Assembly: GCA_025355465.1 (NCBI GenBank)
Contig: JANXZO010000019.1
Coordinates: 1-62,704, forward strand
Reading direction: 5' to 3'
Length of the DNA stretch: 62,704 nucleotides
From: Bacteroidales bacterium
GTDB lineage: Bacteria; Bacteroidota; Bacteroidia; Bacteroidales; FEN-979
Made by a program: the position numbers and the translations under genes. The notes under the pieces are model-generated. The model was not told where the DNA came from. It saw only the letters and a program-made list of their open reading frames with translations, and made no database searches. This document shows, one piece after another, positions 42,307 to 51,457 of the stretch. Each line of letters starts with the position of its first letter. The first letter of the stretch is position 1.

Positions 42307-43434
42307 ATGAACATTGCGGTTAACACCCGGCTACTCCTCCAGAACAAACTCGATGGCATCGGCTGGTTTACCTACGAATCGCTCAAGCGGATCACCACCC
42401 AGCACCCCGAGCACCACTTCTTTTTCATCTTCGACCGTGAGTACGACCCTGCCTTCCTCTTCTCCGACAACATCACCCCGATCATCCTATACCCCCAGGC
42501 CCGTCACCCGGTTTTATATTATACCTGGTTCGAAATTGCCCTGCCAAAGTTATTGGAACGGCTTAAACCCGATCTCTTTCTTTCGCCCGACGGATTTCTG
42601 TCGCTGAAAACACAGGTGAAATCGCTCACGGTGTTCCACGACCTCAATTTTGAACATTATCCGGAGGATATTCCATTCCTGACCCGGCGCTACTACCGTC
42701 ACTACTTCCCCAAATACGCCGCTAAGGCAGCCCGCATCGCCACAGTTTCCACCTATTCAAAAGAGGATATCGTAAAACAGTATCACGTCTCTCCAAACAA
42801 GATCGATGTGGTTTACGACGGATGGCACGAAAAATACGTGCCGCTCAATGATGCTGAAAAAGCCAGGGTGCGGGAAGAACTCACAGAGGGTCTCCCTTAC
42901 TTCATCTTCATCGGAACACTCCACCCCCGCAAAAACCTGGTGAACCTTTTCAGAGCCTTCGACCTGTTCAAAAAATCCAATCCTTCCGAAGTGAAACTGT
43001 TGATCGTGGGAGCAAAAAAATGGTGGACCCGCGACATAGATTTTGCTTACAACCGGATGATCTTTTCCGATGATGTGATTTTCACGGGCCGGATGGATAT
43101 CGATGAACTATCAGGTGCCCTGGGCGCCGCACTGGCACTCACATATGTATCCTATTTCGAAGGTTTCGGAATCCCGATCGTCGAAGCCTTCCGTTGTGAT
43201 GTTCCGGTGATCACCTCCAGTGTTACCTCCATGCCGGAGGTGGCCGGTGATGCAGCCTTATATGTAGATCCGTTCAACCCGGAATCCATCGCCGAAGCGC
43301 TCTACAAGGCATACCAGTACGAGAGTATCCGGAGCGACCTGGTAGTGCGGGGCAGAAGACGCAAAGATCTGTTCTCCTGGCAGCAAACCGCCGACCGGCT
43401 CTGGGAGTCAATTGAAAGTGCCGTTAAAACCTGA
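42307..43434 (+). CDS. Glycosyltransferase family 4 protein
   Basis: 375 residues with a GT-B fold. The N-terminal domain has NTRLLLQNKLDGIGWFTYESL, and the C-terminal domain has FIGTLHPRKNLVNLFRAFDL and YVSYFEGFGIPIVEAF (EGFGIPIVE is the E-x7-E nucleotide-sugar signature). DVPVITSSVTSMPEVAG follows. It is likely to add a sugar to a growing surface glycan on the cytoplasmic side. The donor sugar cannot be read from sequence. It is divergent from the flippase and 6 bases before purD. Confidence 0.9.
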   Translation: MNIAVNTRLLLQNKLDGIGWFTYESLKRITTQHPEHHFFFIFDREYDPAFLFSDNITPIILYPQARHPVLYYTWFEIALPKLLERLKPDLFLSPDGFLSLKTQVKSLTVFHDLNFEHYPEDIPFLTRRYYRHYFPKYAAKAARIATVSTYSKEDIVKQYHVSPNKIDVVYDGWHEKYVPLNDAEKARVREELTEGLPYFIFIGTLHPRKNLVNLFRAFDLFKKSNPSEVKLLIVGAKKWWTRDIDFAYNRMIFSDDVIFTGRMDIDELSGALGAALALTYVSYFEGFGIPIVEAFRCDVPVITSSVTSMPEVAGDAALYVDPFNPESIAEALYKAYQYESIRSDLVVRGRRRKDLFSWQQTADRLWESIESAVKT

Positions 43435-43440
43435 TCCTTT

Positions 43441-44712
43441 ATGAACATCCTGTTGCTTGGCTCGGGTGGCCGGGAACATGCGCTTGCATGGAAAATGGTC
43501 CAAAGCCCCCTGCTTACCAGACTCTATATTGCCCCCGGAAACGCTGGCACTGCCGGCATGGGCATTAACCTTTCACTCAGCGTCACTGACTTCCCCGCCG
43601 TGAAGGAGGCAGTGCTCAGCCACCACATCGGCATGGTGGTAGTGGGACCCGAAGACCCGCTGGTAATGGGCATCCGCGACTATTTCCTGTCCGACCCGGA
43701 GGTGCTGCACGTTCCCGTTATCGGACCGGCGAAACAGGGCGCCATGCTTGAAGGCAGCAAGGATTTCGCCAAACAGTTCATGATTAAATACGGGATCCCG
43801 ACAGCCCGGTATCAAACCTTCATTAAAAACACACTGACCGATGGGATCGCTTTCCTTGGCAAACTGGATGCACCCTATGTTTTGAAAGCCGACGGACTGG
43901 CAGCCGGAAAAGGGGTGGTGATCTGCCATTCAGTGGAAGAGGCAACCGCAGAACTAACTGCCATGCTACGCGACGAGCGTTTTGGAGCCGCATCGGAAAG
44001 TGTCGTGATCGAAGAGTTCCTCCACGGTATCGAACTTTCTGCTTTCGCCATAACCGACGGCATCTCCTACAAGATCCTGCCAGAGGCCAAGGATTACAAA
44101 AGAATCGGAGAAAGCGATACCGGTCCGAATACCGGAGGCATGGGCTCCGTGTCGCCCGTTCCATTTGCCGGAAAAGCATTCATGGAGAAAGTGGAAACAC
44201 AGGTGATCAGGCGTACCATGGAAGGGCTGAAAGCCGAAGGGATCCACTACACCGGCTTTCTCTTCTTCGGACTGATGAACGTGAAGGGCAACCCGTTTGT
44301 TATCGAATACAACTGCCGGATGGGCGACCCGGAAACCGAGTCGGTGGTACCACGCATCACCTCCGACCTCGTTGCGTTGCTCCAGGCAGTGGCAAACGGC
44401 ACCCTGGCTGCAGAAACCATTACCACCGATCCGCGCTTTGCAACAACCGTTATGCTGGTCTCCGAAGGTTACCCCGATGCCTATGAAAAAGGCAAGCTTA
44501 TCAGCGGTGAAGAGGCAGTTGTAGGCAGTATGGTTTTTCATGCCGGAACGAGGATGGAAAAAGACGAAGTACTCACCAACGGGGGCCGGGTCATGGCCCT
44601 GACCTCCTTTGGAGAAACCATGCAGGAAGCCCTGGCGACATCCTACCTAAATGTCCAAAAAATAACCTTTGAAGGAAAGTGCTACCGGCGGGATATTGGC
44701 TTTGATTTGTAA
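43441..44712 (+). CDS. purD: Phosphoribosylamine-glycine ligase
   Basis: 423 residues, the usual GAR synthetase length. Makes glycinamide ribonucleotide in purine synthesis with ATP-grasp chemistry. Clear features are the MNILLLGSGGREHALAWKM start, KADGLAAGKGVVIC in the ATP lid, and NTGGMGSVSPVPF. EYNCRMGDPETESVVPRI is the metal-binding end of the ATP-grasp domain. It follows the glycosyltransferase by 6 bases, so it may share its transcript although the functions are unrelated. Confidence 0.96.
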   Translation: MNILLLGSGGREHALAWKMVQSPLLTRLYIAPGNAGTAGMGINLSLSVTDFPAVKEAVLSHHIGMVVVGPEDPLVMGIRDYFLSDPEVLHVPVIGPAKQGAMLEGSKDFAKQFMIKYGIPTARYQTFIKNTLTDGIAFLGKLDAPYVLKADGLAAGKGVVICHSVEEATAELTAMLRDERFGAASESVVIEEFLHGIELSAFAITDGISYKILPEAKDYKRIGESDTGPNTGGMGSVSPVPFAGKAFMEKVETQVIRRTMEGLKAEGIHYTGFLFFGLMNVKGNPFVIEYNCRMGDPETESVVPRITSDLVALLQAVANGTLAAETITTDPRFATTVMLVSEGYPDAYEKGKLISGEEAVVGSMVFHAGTRMEKDEVLTNGGRVMALTSFGETMQEALATSYLNVQKITFEGKCYRRDIGFDL

Positions 44713-44753
44713 TTGCAGCATTTTAAATTTTTCGCAACACTAACAGAACAGTA

Positions 44754-45755
44754 TTGTTTATAAAGTTTTTCAAATCGGGCTTCCCGGTACAGTATATTAC
44801 CATCGCGATCATCGGACTCCTGCTCTGGTTCCGGGCTTTTCTCGATCCCCTGGCTATGCCGCTGCCCGACGGACCTGTACCTCTTTATGGCCTTGTTTAT
44901 GACTTGCTTAAGGATACTCCACGTGTTGCAGCAATCCTCGGTTTTTTGCTCGTGCTGGGCGAATCGATCTGGCTCACAGGTGTCCTGAACAAACATGAGC
45001 TGGTGCTCAAAAACTCCTCACTCTCCTCCCTGGTTTTTATCCTCCTGATGAGTTTTATTCCGGAACAGCTCACCCTCACCCCTGTCAACATCGCTGTTTT
45101 TCTTCTCATCGTGATCCTTAAATATCTGCTTAGGTCCTACAATAAACCTGAACACCTCGACCTGGTTTACGGAGCGGGATTTTTTACCGCAGTAGCCTCC
45201 CTCTTTTTCCTGCCGTTCCTGATCTGGTTTGTTTTTGTGCCCATCAGCTTCGTAATCTTCCGGTCCGGACAATGGCGCGTGTGGGTTGGGTCCCTTATCG
45301 GTGTTGCCACTCCGTTTATCTTTTTAAGCGTCTATTATTTCTGGCTTGATGAGCTGCCTTTCCGCATTGCGGAGTACGGGGTATTTTTCAGTCATCTCTT
45401 GTTTTACCCCACTCCCTTTAAGCTTGATTTCTGGTTAATCGGAGGATTTACCCTTCTTCTTGCATTGTGGGGGATCTTCTCGATGTGGAGCGGACCGATA
45501 GAGAAAACTGTGGAGATCCGGGCCAAGACGAATCTGTTCCTCTGGATATTCATCTTTACGGCCATCTCTTTTGCCTTTTCCCGCTCCCTGGCAATCTTCC
45601 ATGTAGCGCTCGCCTTTCCTGCTTTTACCCTGGCCATTACCGGAACCCTCAACGGACTGAAAAAGGTTGCAATCGCTGAGTGGATATTCCTGGGTTACTT
45701 TATGATTGTCCTGTTAAACAATACGATCATCCATTCGCTGTTCTATGCACGATAA
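44754..45755 (+). CDS. Polytopic membrane protein (DUF6427-like)
   Basis: 333 residues from a TTG start at 44754; no ATG is available before the first helix. Eight to ten hydrophobic segments run through the protein, with YITIAIIGLLLWFRAF near the start and FHVALAFPAFTLAITGTLNGL near the end. It matches the Bacteroidota-specific DUF6427 membrane family, which is often located between purD-like and rnhB-like genes but has no known role. No catalytic residues stand out. Confidence 0.6.
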   Translation: MFIKFFKSGFPVQYITIAIIGLLLWFRAFLDPLAMPLPDGPVPLYGLVYDLLKDTPRVAAILGFLLVLGESIWLTGVLNKHELVLKNSSLSSLVFILLMSFIPEQLTLTPVNIAVFLLIVILKYLLRSYNKPEHLDLVYGAGFFTAVASLFFLPFLIWFVFVPISFVIFRSGQWRVWVGSLIGVATPFIFLSVYYFWLDELPFRIAEYGVFFSHLLFYPTPFKLDFWLIGGFTLLLALWGIFSMWSGPIEKTVEIRAKTNLFLWIFIFTAISFAFSRSLAIFHVALAFPAFTLAITGTLNGLKKVAIAEWIFLGYFMIVLLNNTIIHSLFYAR

Positions 45756-45770
45756 AACGGTCCGACACCC

Positions 45771-46379
45771 ATGCTCCTGAACCATTTTACCGAGAACCTG
45801 ATCGAGGCCGGCTGTGATGAAGCCGGAAGGGGCTGCCTTGCTGGTCCTGTCTTTGCCGCAGCAGTTATCCTGCCGCGAAACTACCACGACGAAATCCTGA
45901 ATGACTCCAAACAACTGACAGAAAAAAGGCGTAATGAGCTCAGGATCAAAATCGAAAACGAAGCCGTTGCCTGGTCAGTGGCATCCGTCGATGCCGCCAC
46001 TATCGACGACATAAACATTCTCAATGCTTCCATCCTGGCCATGCACCGGGCAGTTGAGCAGTTAAAAACCACCCCGCAGTTCCTCCTCATCGATGGTAAC
46101 CGTTTTAAACCCTACCCGGGGATTCCGCACCAATGTATCGTGAAAGGAGATGAGAAATACCTGTCCGTTGCCGCAGCTTCTGTTCTGGCCAAAACCTGGA
46201 GAGATGAATTCATGGTCAGGTTGCATGAGGAATATCCTTACTTTGGCTGGAAGAAAAACAAGGGATACCCGACCCTGGTTCACCGCGATGCCATCGCCAT
46301 GCACGGGATTGCTCCCTGGCACCGGAAAAGTTTCAGGATGGGTGAACAGATCAGTTTGGAAATTAACATGCAGAGATGA
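45771..46379 (+). CDS. rnhB: Ribonuclease HII
   Basis: 202 residues. Removes RNA from RNA-DNA hybrids, including single misincorporated ribonucleotides. The catalytic acidic residues are in GCDEAGRGCLAGPVFAAAV (Asp and Glu), LLIDGNRF (Asp), and a later Asp in AKTWRDEFM. GWKKNKGYPT matches the C-terminal GYGTK-like substrate-binding motif. It starts 16 bases after the membrane-protein gene and overlaps the next gene by 4 bases (ATGA). Confidence 0.95.
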   Translation: MLLNHFTENLIEAGCDEAGRGCLAGPVFAAAVILPRNYHDEILNDSKQLTEKRRNELRIKIENEAVAWSVASVDAATIDDINILNASILAMHRAVEQLKTTPQFLLIDGNRFKPYPGIPHQCIVKGDEKYLSVAAASVLAKTWRDEFMVRLHEEYPYFGWKKNKGYPTLVHRDAIAMHGIAPWHRKSFRMGEQISLEINMQR

Positions 46380-49117
46380 AGAACATCCGCCTTGTACTTT
46401 TTATTATCGGGACCCTTGTTGCACTTGGCGGGGTGATTATCTTCGGGTATCCGCTGCTCGAGAAATTCAGAACGCCGGCCGAATCTCCTTTTAAAGCCAT
46501 CCCGGGAAATACCGCCCTCATCTTTAAACTCAACAAAGCCGGGAATTTACTGGAAGAACTTAACCGGTCCAATCTCCTCTGGCGCGAACTATCACGCTTC
46601 CCGGGAGTAAGTACGGTTCGCGGAGAGCTTCAGGTGGTTGATTCCGCCAGCCGGAAAAATGCCAGGATCAACGAGATTCTTCAACACTTTAACATCTATA
46701 TCGCCATCAGCCTGAGCGGATGGAATACCTTCGGCTCGCTTTACCTTACCAACCTGCCACGGTCGGTTTCAGAATCCGACATCACCGATTTCGTGGTGGA
46801 GTTGTCGGGCGGCAAAGCCATCTTCACCGAATCGCCATACGCCACCACCAAAATTCTCAGGGTTCAGCCGAAAGGTTCGGGCGCCCCCTTCTATTTCGGA
46901 GTGCTCAAAGGGGTCTTCATGGGAAGTTATCATGCCGACCTCGTAAAAAAAGCCATCGACCGGCTTTCACTCAACACCCCGATGGCATCCTCCTATGGAT
47001 TTCAACGTGTGGAATCAACCACAGGCAAAAAAGTGGATGCCAACATTTATGTCAATTACCGCTTTTTCTCACTGGTCCTTTCCAAAATCACACGCACTGA
47101 GAACCTGGCCGATCTGATCAAATTCTCTCATTTTGCCGACTGGAGCGGTCTCGATCTTATCATCAAGAAAGATGAACTGCTCTTCAACGGATTTACCGTG
47201 GCGAACGACAGCAGCCAGCATTTCCTGGCTTTGTTTTCGGAACAGAAACCGCAGAAAGTCGAAATTTCCCGGATCATTCCGCAAAGTGTCTCCTATTTTA
47301 CATTTTACGGCTGGAGCGATCCTGCCCAGTTTGTTACCCGGCTGGAAACCCGCCTTGCCCGTGATGAAAACTACCCTGGCGAATCTTCAACGGCAACTAC
47401 CACCATAGAGCGATTCCAACTGAGCATCAATGACTACTTTATCCCCTGGCTTGGAAATGAAAGTTGTCTTTTTGTGATCCCCGACCCCGGAACCGGTCAG
47501 GATGCCTCCTATGCTGCGTTCCGTGCTGCTGATACCTTGCGGGCCGTGAAAAGTCTGCTTGCGCTTGCCGATACGATCGGGGTAAAAACAGATTCGGTCT
47601 CCTTCAACGGCACACGGATCTATCGCTGCCCATTACCCGATTTTCTACCCCTGCTTTTCGGCGACCTCTTTACGAAGATAAACATCAAATGTTTCGCACT
47701 GCTCGATGGCTACCTGATCTTTGCCGGTAACCAGAAGGAATTGGAATACGTCATCCAGTCCTACCGCGCAGGTGATAATCTCATCAGGAACCGGGAGTAT
47801 CTCGATTTTTCAGGAAACCTGTCTGCAAAATCTACTATTTTCTGCTATTTCAACACCCAAAACGCGATGTCGTCACTGCGCGGTATGCTCAATCTCGATC
47901 TCCGTGAACAACTCAACCCGGTGATGGACAGCATCCGGAAATTCGAATCGGTCGCCTTCCAATACAACAATCAGGATGGTCTCTTTTATTCCAATGTTTT
48001 CCTGCGCTACGACCCTAATTTCGGACGCGAAGGACCGCTGGAATGGCAAACCATCCTCGACACCACCATCGCCGGACGGCCACAGATCATCAATACCAGC
48101 CCGGGTAACGTTCCCATGGTGGTGGTCACGGATACATCGAACACCCTTTACCTGGTAGGCGCCGACGGCCACATTGCCTGGAAAAAACACATTATGGGCA
48201 CGCTGCGCGGCGAGGTAAATACCATTCTGCTTCCCGGCAGCGACTCTTCCTACTTGCTCTTCAACACCGAAACACACCTCTACCTGATCCGTTCCGACGG
48301 TCAGTTTGCGGATAAATATCCGATGCGGTTCCCGCTTCATGCCACTAATCCGCTGACTTACAAAGACTACGCTAAAAACCGGAACTATATCATCTACGTG
48401 GCATTCCACGACAACAGACTCTACAGCTTCACCCTCGACGGAAAATCGCAGACTAACTGGAACAGACCCAATCTGAAGGAGGAAATCATATTGCCCGCTA
48501 CCATCGCCGGTACCGGGAGCAAAGCGTACATCCTGATCCGCGGCAGGAATGGACACGGAATGATCGTTGGCAGGGATGGCACCGAAAAGATTGTGCAGGA
48601 TCCGCAGATCGTAAACTCTCCAAATTCTGGTTTCTATGCGAACCGAACCGGAAAAAAAGGGCTGTTCCTCACCACCAACTTAAGCGGAAAAGCTGTGTTT
48701 ATCCAGGGAAACGGAAAAACTTCTGAGGTCACGATGAACCTCTTCAGCCCCGATCACAGATTCTTTTACGAGGATATAACCGGCAGCCCTCAGCCGGAAT
48801 TTATTTATGTTGATAAAAGCAGGATCTATTACTACAACCGGAACTATAAACTGGTTTATTCTTATGCCTTCCGGCGCGAGGTCAACACCCCTCCCTTCCT
48901 GCTTCACACACCGGATGGTAAATCCATGATCGGTTTCGTGGTGCCGGAGACCAACGAGCTTTTCCTTTTCGATAAAAACGGCTATCGTGAACTTGAATCC
49001 GGCATCAGGGGAAATACACCTTTCAACATCGGGAAACTCAATTCTGGCGATCAGCTGAATCTTGTGGTAGGTTCAGGTAAAACGTTGAAGAATTTCAGGT
49101 TACCTAAGCTGCAGTAG
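46376..49117 (+). CDS. Large membrane-anchored protein of unknown function, with a propeller-like C-terminus
   Basis: 913 residues. An N-terminal membrane anchor (VLFIIGTLVALGGVIIFGYPLL) is followed by a region with DUF3352-like character (residues 40-560: IPGNTALIFKLNKAGNLLEEL; repeated LFAGNQKELEYV-type segments). The C-terminal third (about 600-913) shows strands such as TLYLVGADGHIAWKK, LYLIRSDGQFADKYPMR and RLYSFTLDGKSQTNW, reminiscent of PQQ-like propeller blades. It is translationally coupled to rnhB. I do not know its function; a periplasmic scaffold is one guess. Its end overlaps the convergent glucosaminidase gene by 18 bases. Confidence 0.65.
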   Translation: MKNIRLVLFIIGTLVALGGVIIFGYPLLEKFRTPAESPFKAIPGNTALIFKLNKAGNLLEELNRSNLLWRELSRFPGVSTVRGELQVVDSASRKNARINEILQHFNIYIAISLSGWNTFGSLYLTNLPRSVSESDITDFVVELSGGKAIFTESPYATTKILRVQPKGSGAPFYFGVLKGVFMGSYHADLVKKAIDRLSLNTPMASSYGFQRVESTTGKKVDANIYVNYRFFSLVLSKITRTENLADLIKFSHFADWSGLDLIIKKDELLFNGFTVANDSSQHFLALFSEQKPQKVEISRIIPQSVSYFTFYGWSDPAQFVTRLETRLARDENYPGESSTATTTIERFQLSINDYFIPWLGNESCLFVIPDPGTGQDASYAAFRAADTLRAVKSLLALADTIGVKTDSVSFNGTRIYRCPLPDFLPLLFGDLFTKINIKCFALLDGYLIFAGNQKELEYVIQSYRAGDNLIRNREYLDFSGNLSAKSTIFCYFNTQNAMSSLRGMLNLDLREQLNPVMDSIRKFESVAFQYNNQDGLFYSNVFLRYDPNFGREGPLEWQTILDTTIAGRPQIINTSPGNVPMVVVTDTSNTLYLVGADGHIAWKKHIMGTLRGEVNTILLPGSDSSYLLFNTETHLYLIRSDGQFADKYPMRFPLHATNPLTYKDYAKNRNYIIYVAFHDNRLYSFTLDGKSQTNWNRPNLKEEIILPATIAGTGSKAYILIRGRNGHGMIVGRDGTEKIVQDPQIVNSPNSGFYANRTGKKGLFLTTNLSGKAVFIQGNGKTSEVTMNLFSPDHRFFYEDITGSPQPEFIYVDKSRIYYYNRNYKLVYSYAFRREVNTPPFLLHTPDGKSMIGFVVPETNELFLFDKNGYRELESGIRGNTPFNIGKLNSGDQLNLVVGSGKTLKNFRLPKLQ

Positions 49118-50050
49118 CCTCCCCTTGGGCGGTTCAACCCCAACCGGGATATCGTTCCGCTTATAGAGCATCTTCAGCTTTATTCCGTACATCTGGGAAA
49201 TCATGAACAAGGTCTCCTTCTCCTTTACAACATGTGATGAGGCAGCGGCTTTGCGCCGTTTCGATTCAAGGTAGATCATTTGTCCCGGTTTGACCGTGGA
49301 ACTGGCACCCATATCGTTGTAGTCAGCGAGTTTTTTCGGACTGATATCAAAATCCCTTCCTATTTTATCAAGATTATCTCCCTTTCTTGAGATGGTCAGC
49401 TGCAACCGGTTGTTTTCGTAAATATGCCGGCCGTTGGCACCCTCTCCCACCACGATAAATGAACTCAGCCAAGCTTCGCGGCCCTTCACATCCTCAATGA
49501 GCTGGAAAGAATCGCCAAACGCAGAGGCAAAATCAGCATTGTCGTAGGTGTTGAGCGAATAGGTCTGGATCATTTTGATCAGTTTGTCCGCATACGTCGG
49601 ATCAGTGGCATATCCTGCTGCCTTCAATCCCCTGGCCCAACCTTGATAATCGGTCACATCGAGTTCGAACAGGCCCTTGTAACGGTCGCGAAGTGTGAGA
49701 AAATAGGAGTGGTCGCGAAACGACTCCACCGGATCAACATACTTTCTGAAACACTCCTGCTTTTCATCGTCATCCTGGTAAAAAGTATCTCCCTTCCACT
49801 CCTTGTGGCACTTTATTCCAAAATGATTGTTGGCCTCCATCGCCAGTCTGCTGGTCCCTGCACTCGATTCAATGATACCCTGTGCCAGGGTAATGCTGGC
49901 CGGAACACGATACACCATCATCTCCTTCACGGCAATTTCCTTGAATTGTTGAATATACCGCGTAACCAGCAAATTAAAGTCTGCCTGCTGAGCCATTACC
50001 CCACAGGAAAAACAAACCAAAAACAAAACAGGAATCCCCCTTCTCACCAT
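49100..50050 (-). CDS. Secreted N-acetylglucosaminidase (GH73-like) with LysM repeats
   Basis: 316 residues. Signal peptide to about residue 20 (ending CGVMAQ). The glucosaminidase domain covers 30-180: SITLAQGIIESSAGTSRLA contains the catalytic Glu, followed by NNHFGIKCHKEWKG and GWARGLKAAGYATDP. Two LysM-type peptidoglycan-binding segments follow (LTISRKGDNLDKIGRDFDIS and HVVKEKETLFMISQMYGIK). It would cleave glycan strands in the wall. Its start codon lies inside an 8-bp repeat array, and the murD stop is only 34 bases upstream, so the wall enzymes murL, murD and this gene share a transcript direction. Confidence 0.88.
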   Translation of the reverse strand: MVRRGIPVLFLVCFSCGVMAQQADFNLLVTRYIQQFKEIAVKEMMVYRVPASITLAQGIIESSAGTSRLAMEANNHFGIKCHKEWKGDTFYQDDDEKQECFRKYVDPVESFRDHSYFLTLRDRYKGLFELDVTDYQGWARGLKAAGYATDPTYADKLIKMIQTYSLNTYDNADFASAFGDSFQLIEDVKGREAWLSSFIVVGEGANGRHIYENNRLQLTISRKGDNLDKIGRDFDISPKKLADYNDMGASSTVKPGQMIYLESKRRKAAASSHVVKEKETLFMISQMYGIKLKMLYKRNDIPVGVEPPKGRLLQLR

Positions 50051-50097
50051 TTTACCATTTCACCATTTCACCATTTTATCATTTTATCTTTTCACCA
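50041..50097. repeat. Phased 8-bp TTTCACCA array between murD and the glucosaminidase gene
   Basis: Seven 8-base units run in register from 50042 to 50097 (for example TTTTACCA, TTTCACCA, TTTCACCA, TTTTATCA, TTTTATCT, TTTCACCA). The array holds the glucosaminidase start codon at one end and the last four codons and stop of murD at the other. Confidence 0.65.
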
Positions 50098-51457
50098 GCT
50101 CCCTGAACCTCTTCCCCCGCTCCTCAAAATTCCTGAACTCGTCGTAACTTGCGGCTGCCGGCGACAACAGGCAAACATTCCCCGGACGGGTTTCGCGGAG
50201 CGCAATTTCGCGAAAATTATCAAAGTTGTTGATATAGAATATCTTTTTATCCCCCAGACCCAGCGCCTCCAGCTGCTTTCCGATCCGCTTTCCCGCGGCA
50301 CCAACCAGTATCAGGTTCCGCACGCCGGAACCAACGAGAAACTCAGCCAGGGCAGAATAATCTATGCCGCGATCAAACCCACCCGCCACCAGCGTATCCA
50401 CCTTCGGGATGGCTTTGATAGCCTCTATGCTGGCCTCCGGTATAGTGGCAATGGAGTCGTTGTAGAAGTGAATTCCGTGAAATACTCCCACATATTCAAG
50501 CCGGTGCTCAAGTCCCTTGAAAGTGGCGATTCCATCCCCGATCATCTCCGGCGCGATACCCAGCAACATGCATACATTCGTTGCGGCCAGGATATTTTTC
50601 AGGTTATGTTCACCGCAAAGAAAACGGTCCTGGTGAATGTCCCATACTTCAGTAGTGGTTGTTCTGTCGGAAAACATCACCTTGCCATCTTCAATAAAGC
50701 CGCCCTTCACGTTGGAATCATTCAGTGAAAATGGATAACGTATTCCCTTCACCTCAGTTGTGGTCATGTGACCGCTCACCAGCGGGTCGTCGGCATTAAA
50801 AACGACCAGGTCGCCAGTCTGCTGGTTTCTGAAGATATTCATCTTGGCAAGCTGGTATTCAAGGTAACCGGCGTAGGCATCAAGATGCTCCTGGAAAAGA
50901 TTCAGCAAAACGGCAATGTGCGGAGCTTTGTGTATATATTCGAGCTGATGTGAAGAGAGTTCAAAAACAATCAGGGTCTGGGGTGTTATCAGGTCGATAT
51001 AATGAAATGCAGGATTTCCGATATTGCCCACCAGCAGCGCATCCTCCCCTGCTGTTTTAAGAATATGATAGATAAGGCTTGCCGTAGTGCTCTTACCCTT
51101 GGTGCCGGTAACGCCGATAACCTGATCTCCGTATGCCTGTAAAAACAAATCGGTCTGAGAGGTCACCTTTTCCACCGGTAATTTGGGGTCAAGATTCCAG
51201 ATCGGAATACCCGGTGAACGAAATACAACGTCAAACTTCGACAGTTCGGCCAGGTATCCGCTGCCGGTAACAAAGTTTACGAAGGGATCGTTCGCTACCA
51301 GCGGATTGTTGCAAACCTCCTTGCTCGAGTCTGCGATGAAGATCTGCTTTTTTGGAAAATGGTTGCGTAATAATTCATAACTGGCCTGGCCTTCGCGTCC
51401 GAACCCCAGCAAAACGATCGATTTTTCGGCAAGGTCTGCCAATATTTTCTCAATCAT
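50084..51457 (-). CDS. murD: UDP-N-acetylmuramoyl-L-alanine-glutamate ligase (MurD, possibly MurD2-type)
   Basis: 457 residues, usual for MurD. The N-terminal Rossmann-like domain has SIVLLGFGREGQASYELL, the central domain the ATP loop GVTGTKGKSTTASLIYHIL, then FELSSHQLEY and LNLFQEHLDAYAGY. The C-terminal domain has DSIATIPEASIEAIKAI and LSPAAASYDEFRNFEERG. The standard reaction adds D-Glu to UDP-MurNAc-L-Ala. The preceding gene overlaps it by 8 bases (ATGATTGA) and resembles MurL. In bacteria with MurL the ligase is a MurD2 that adds L-Glu instead, so the substrate stereochemistry here is an open question that sequence reading cannot settle. Confidence 0.9.
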   Translation of the reverse strand: MIEKILADLAEKSIVLLGFGREGQASYELLRNHFPKKQIFIADSSKEVCNNPLVANDPFVNFVTGSGYLAELSKFDVVFRSPGIPIWNLDPKLPVEKVTSQTDLFLQAYGDQVIGVTGTKGKSTTASLIYHILKTAGEDALLVGNIGNPAFHYIDLITPQTLIVFELSSHQLEYIHKAPHIAVLLNLFQEHLDAYAGYLEYQLAKMNIFRNQQTGDLVVFNADDPLVSGHMTTTEVKGIRYPFSLNDSNVKGGFIEDGKVMFSDRTTTTEVWDIHQDRFLCGEHNLKNILAATNVCMLLGIAPEMIGDGIATFKGLEHRLEYVGVFHGIHFYNDSIATIPEASIEAIKAIPKVDTLVAGGFDRGIDYSALAEFLVGSGVRNLILVGAAGKRIGKQLEALGLGDKKIFYINNFDNFREIALRETRPGNVCLLSPAAASYDEFRNFEERGKRFRELVKR

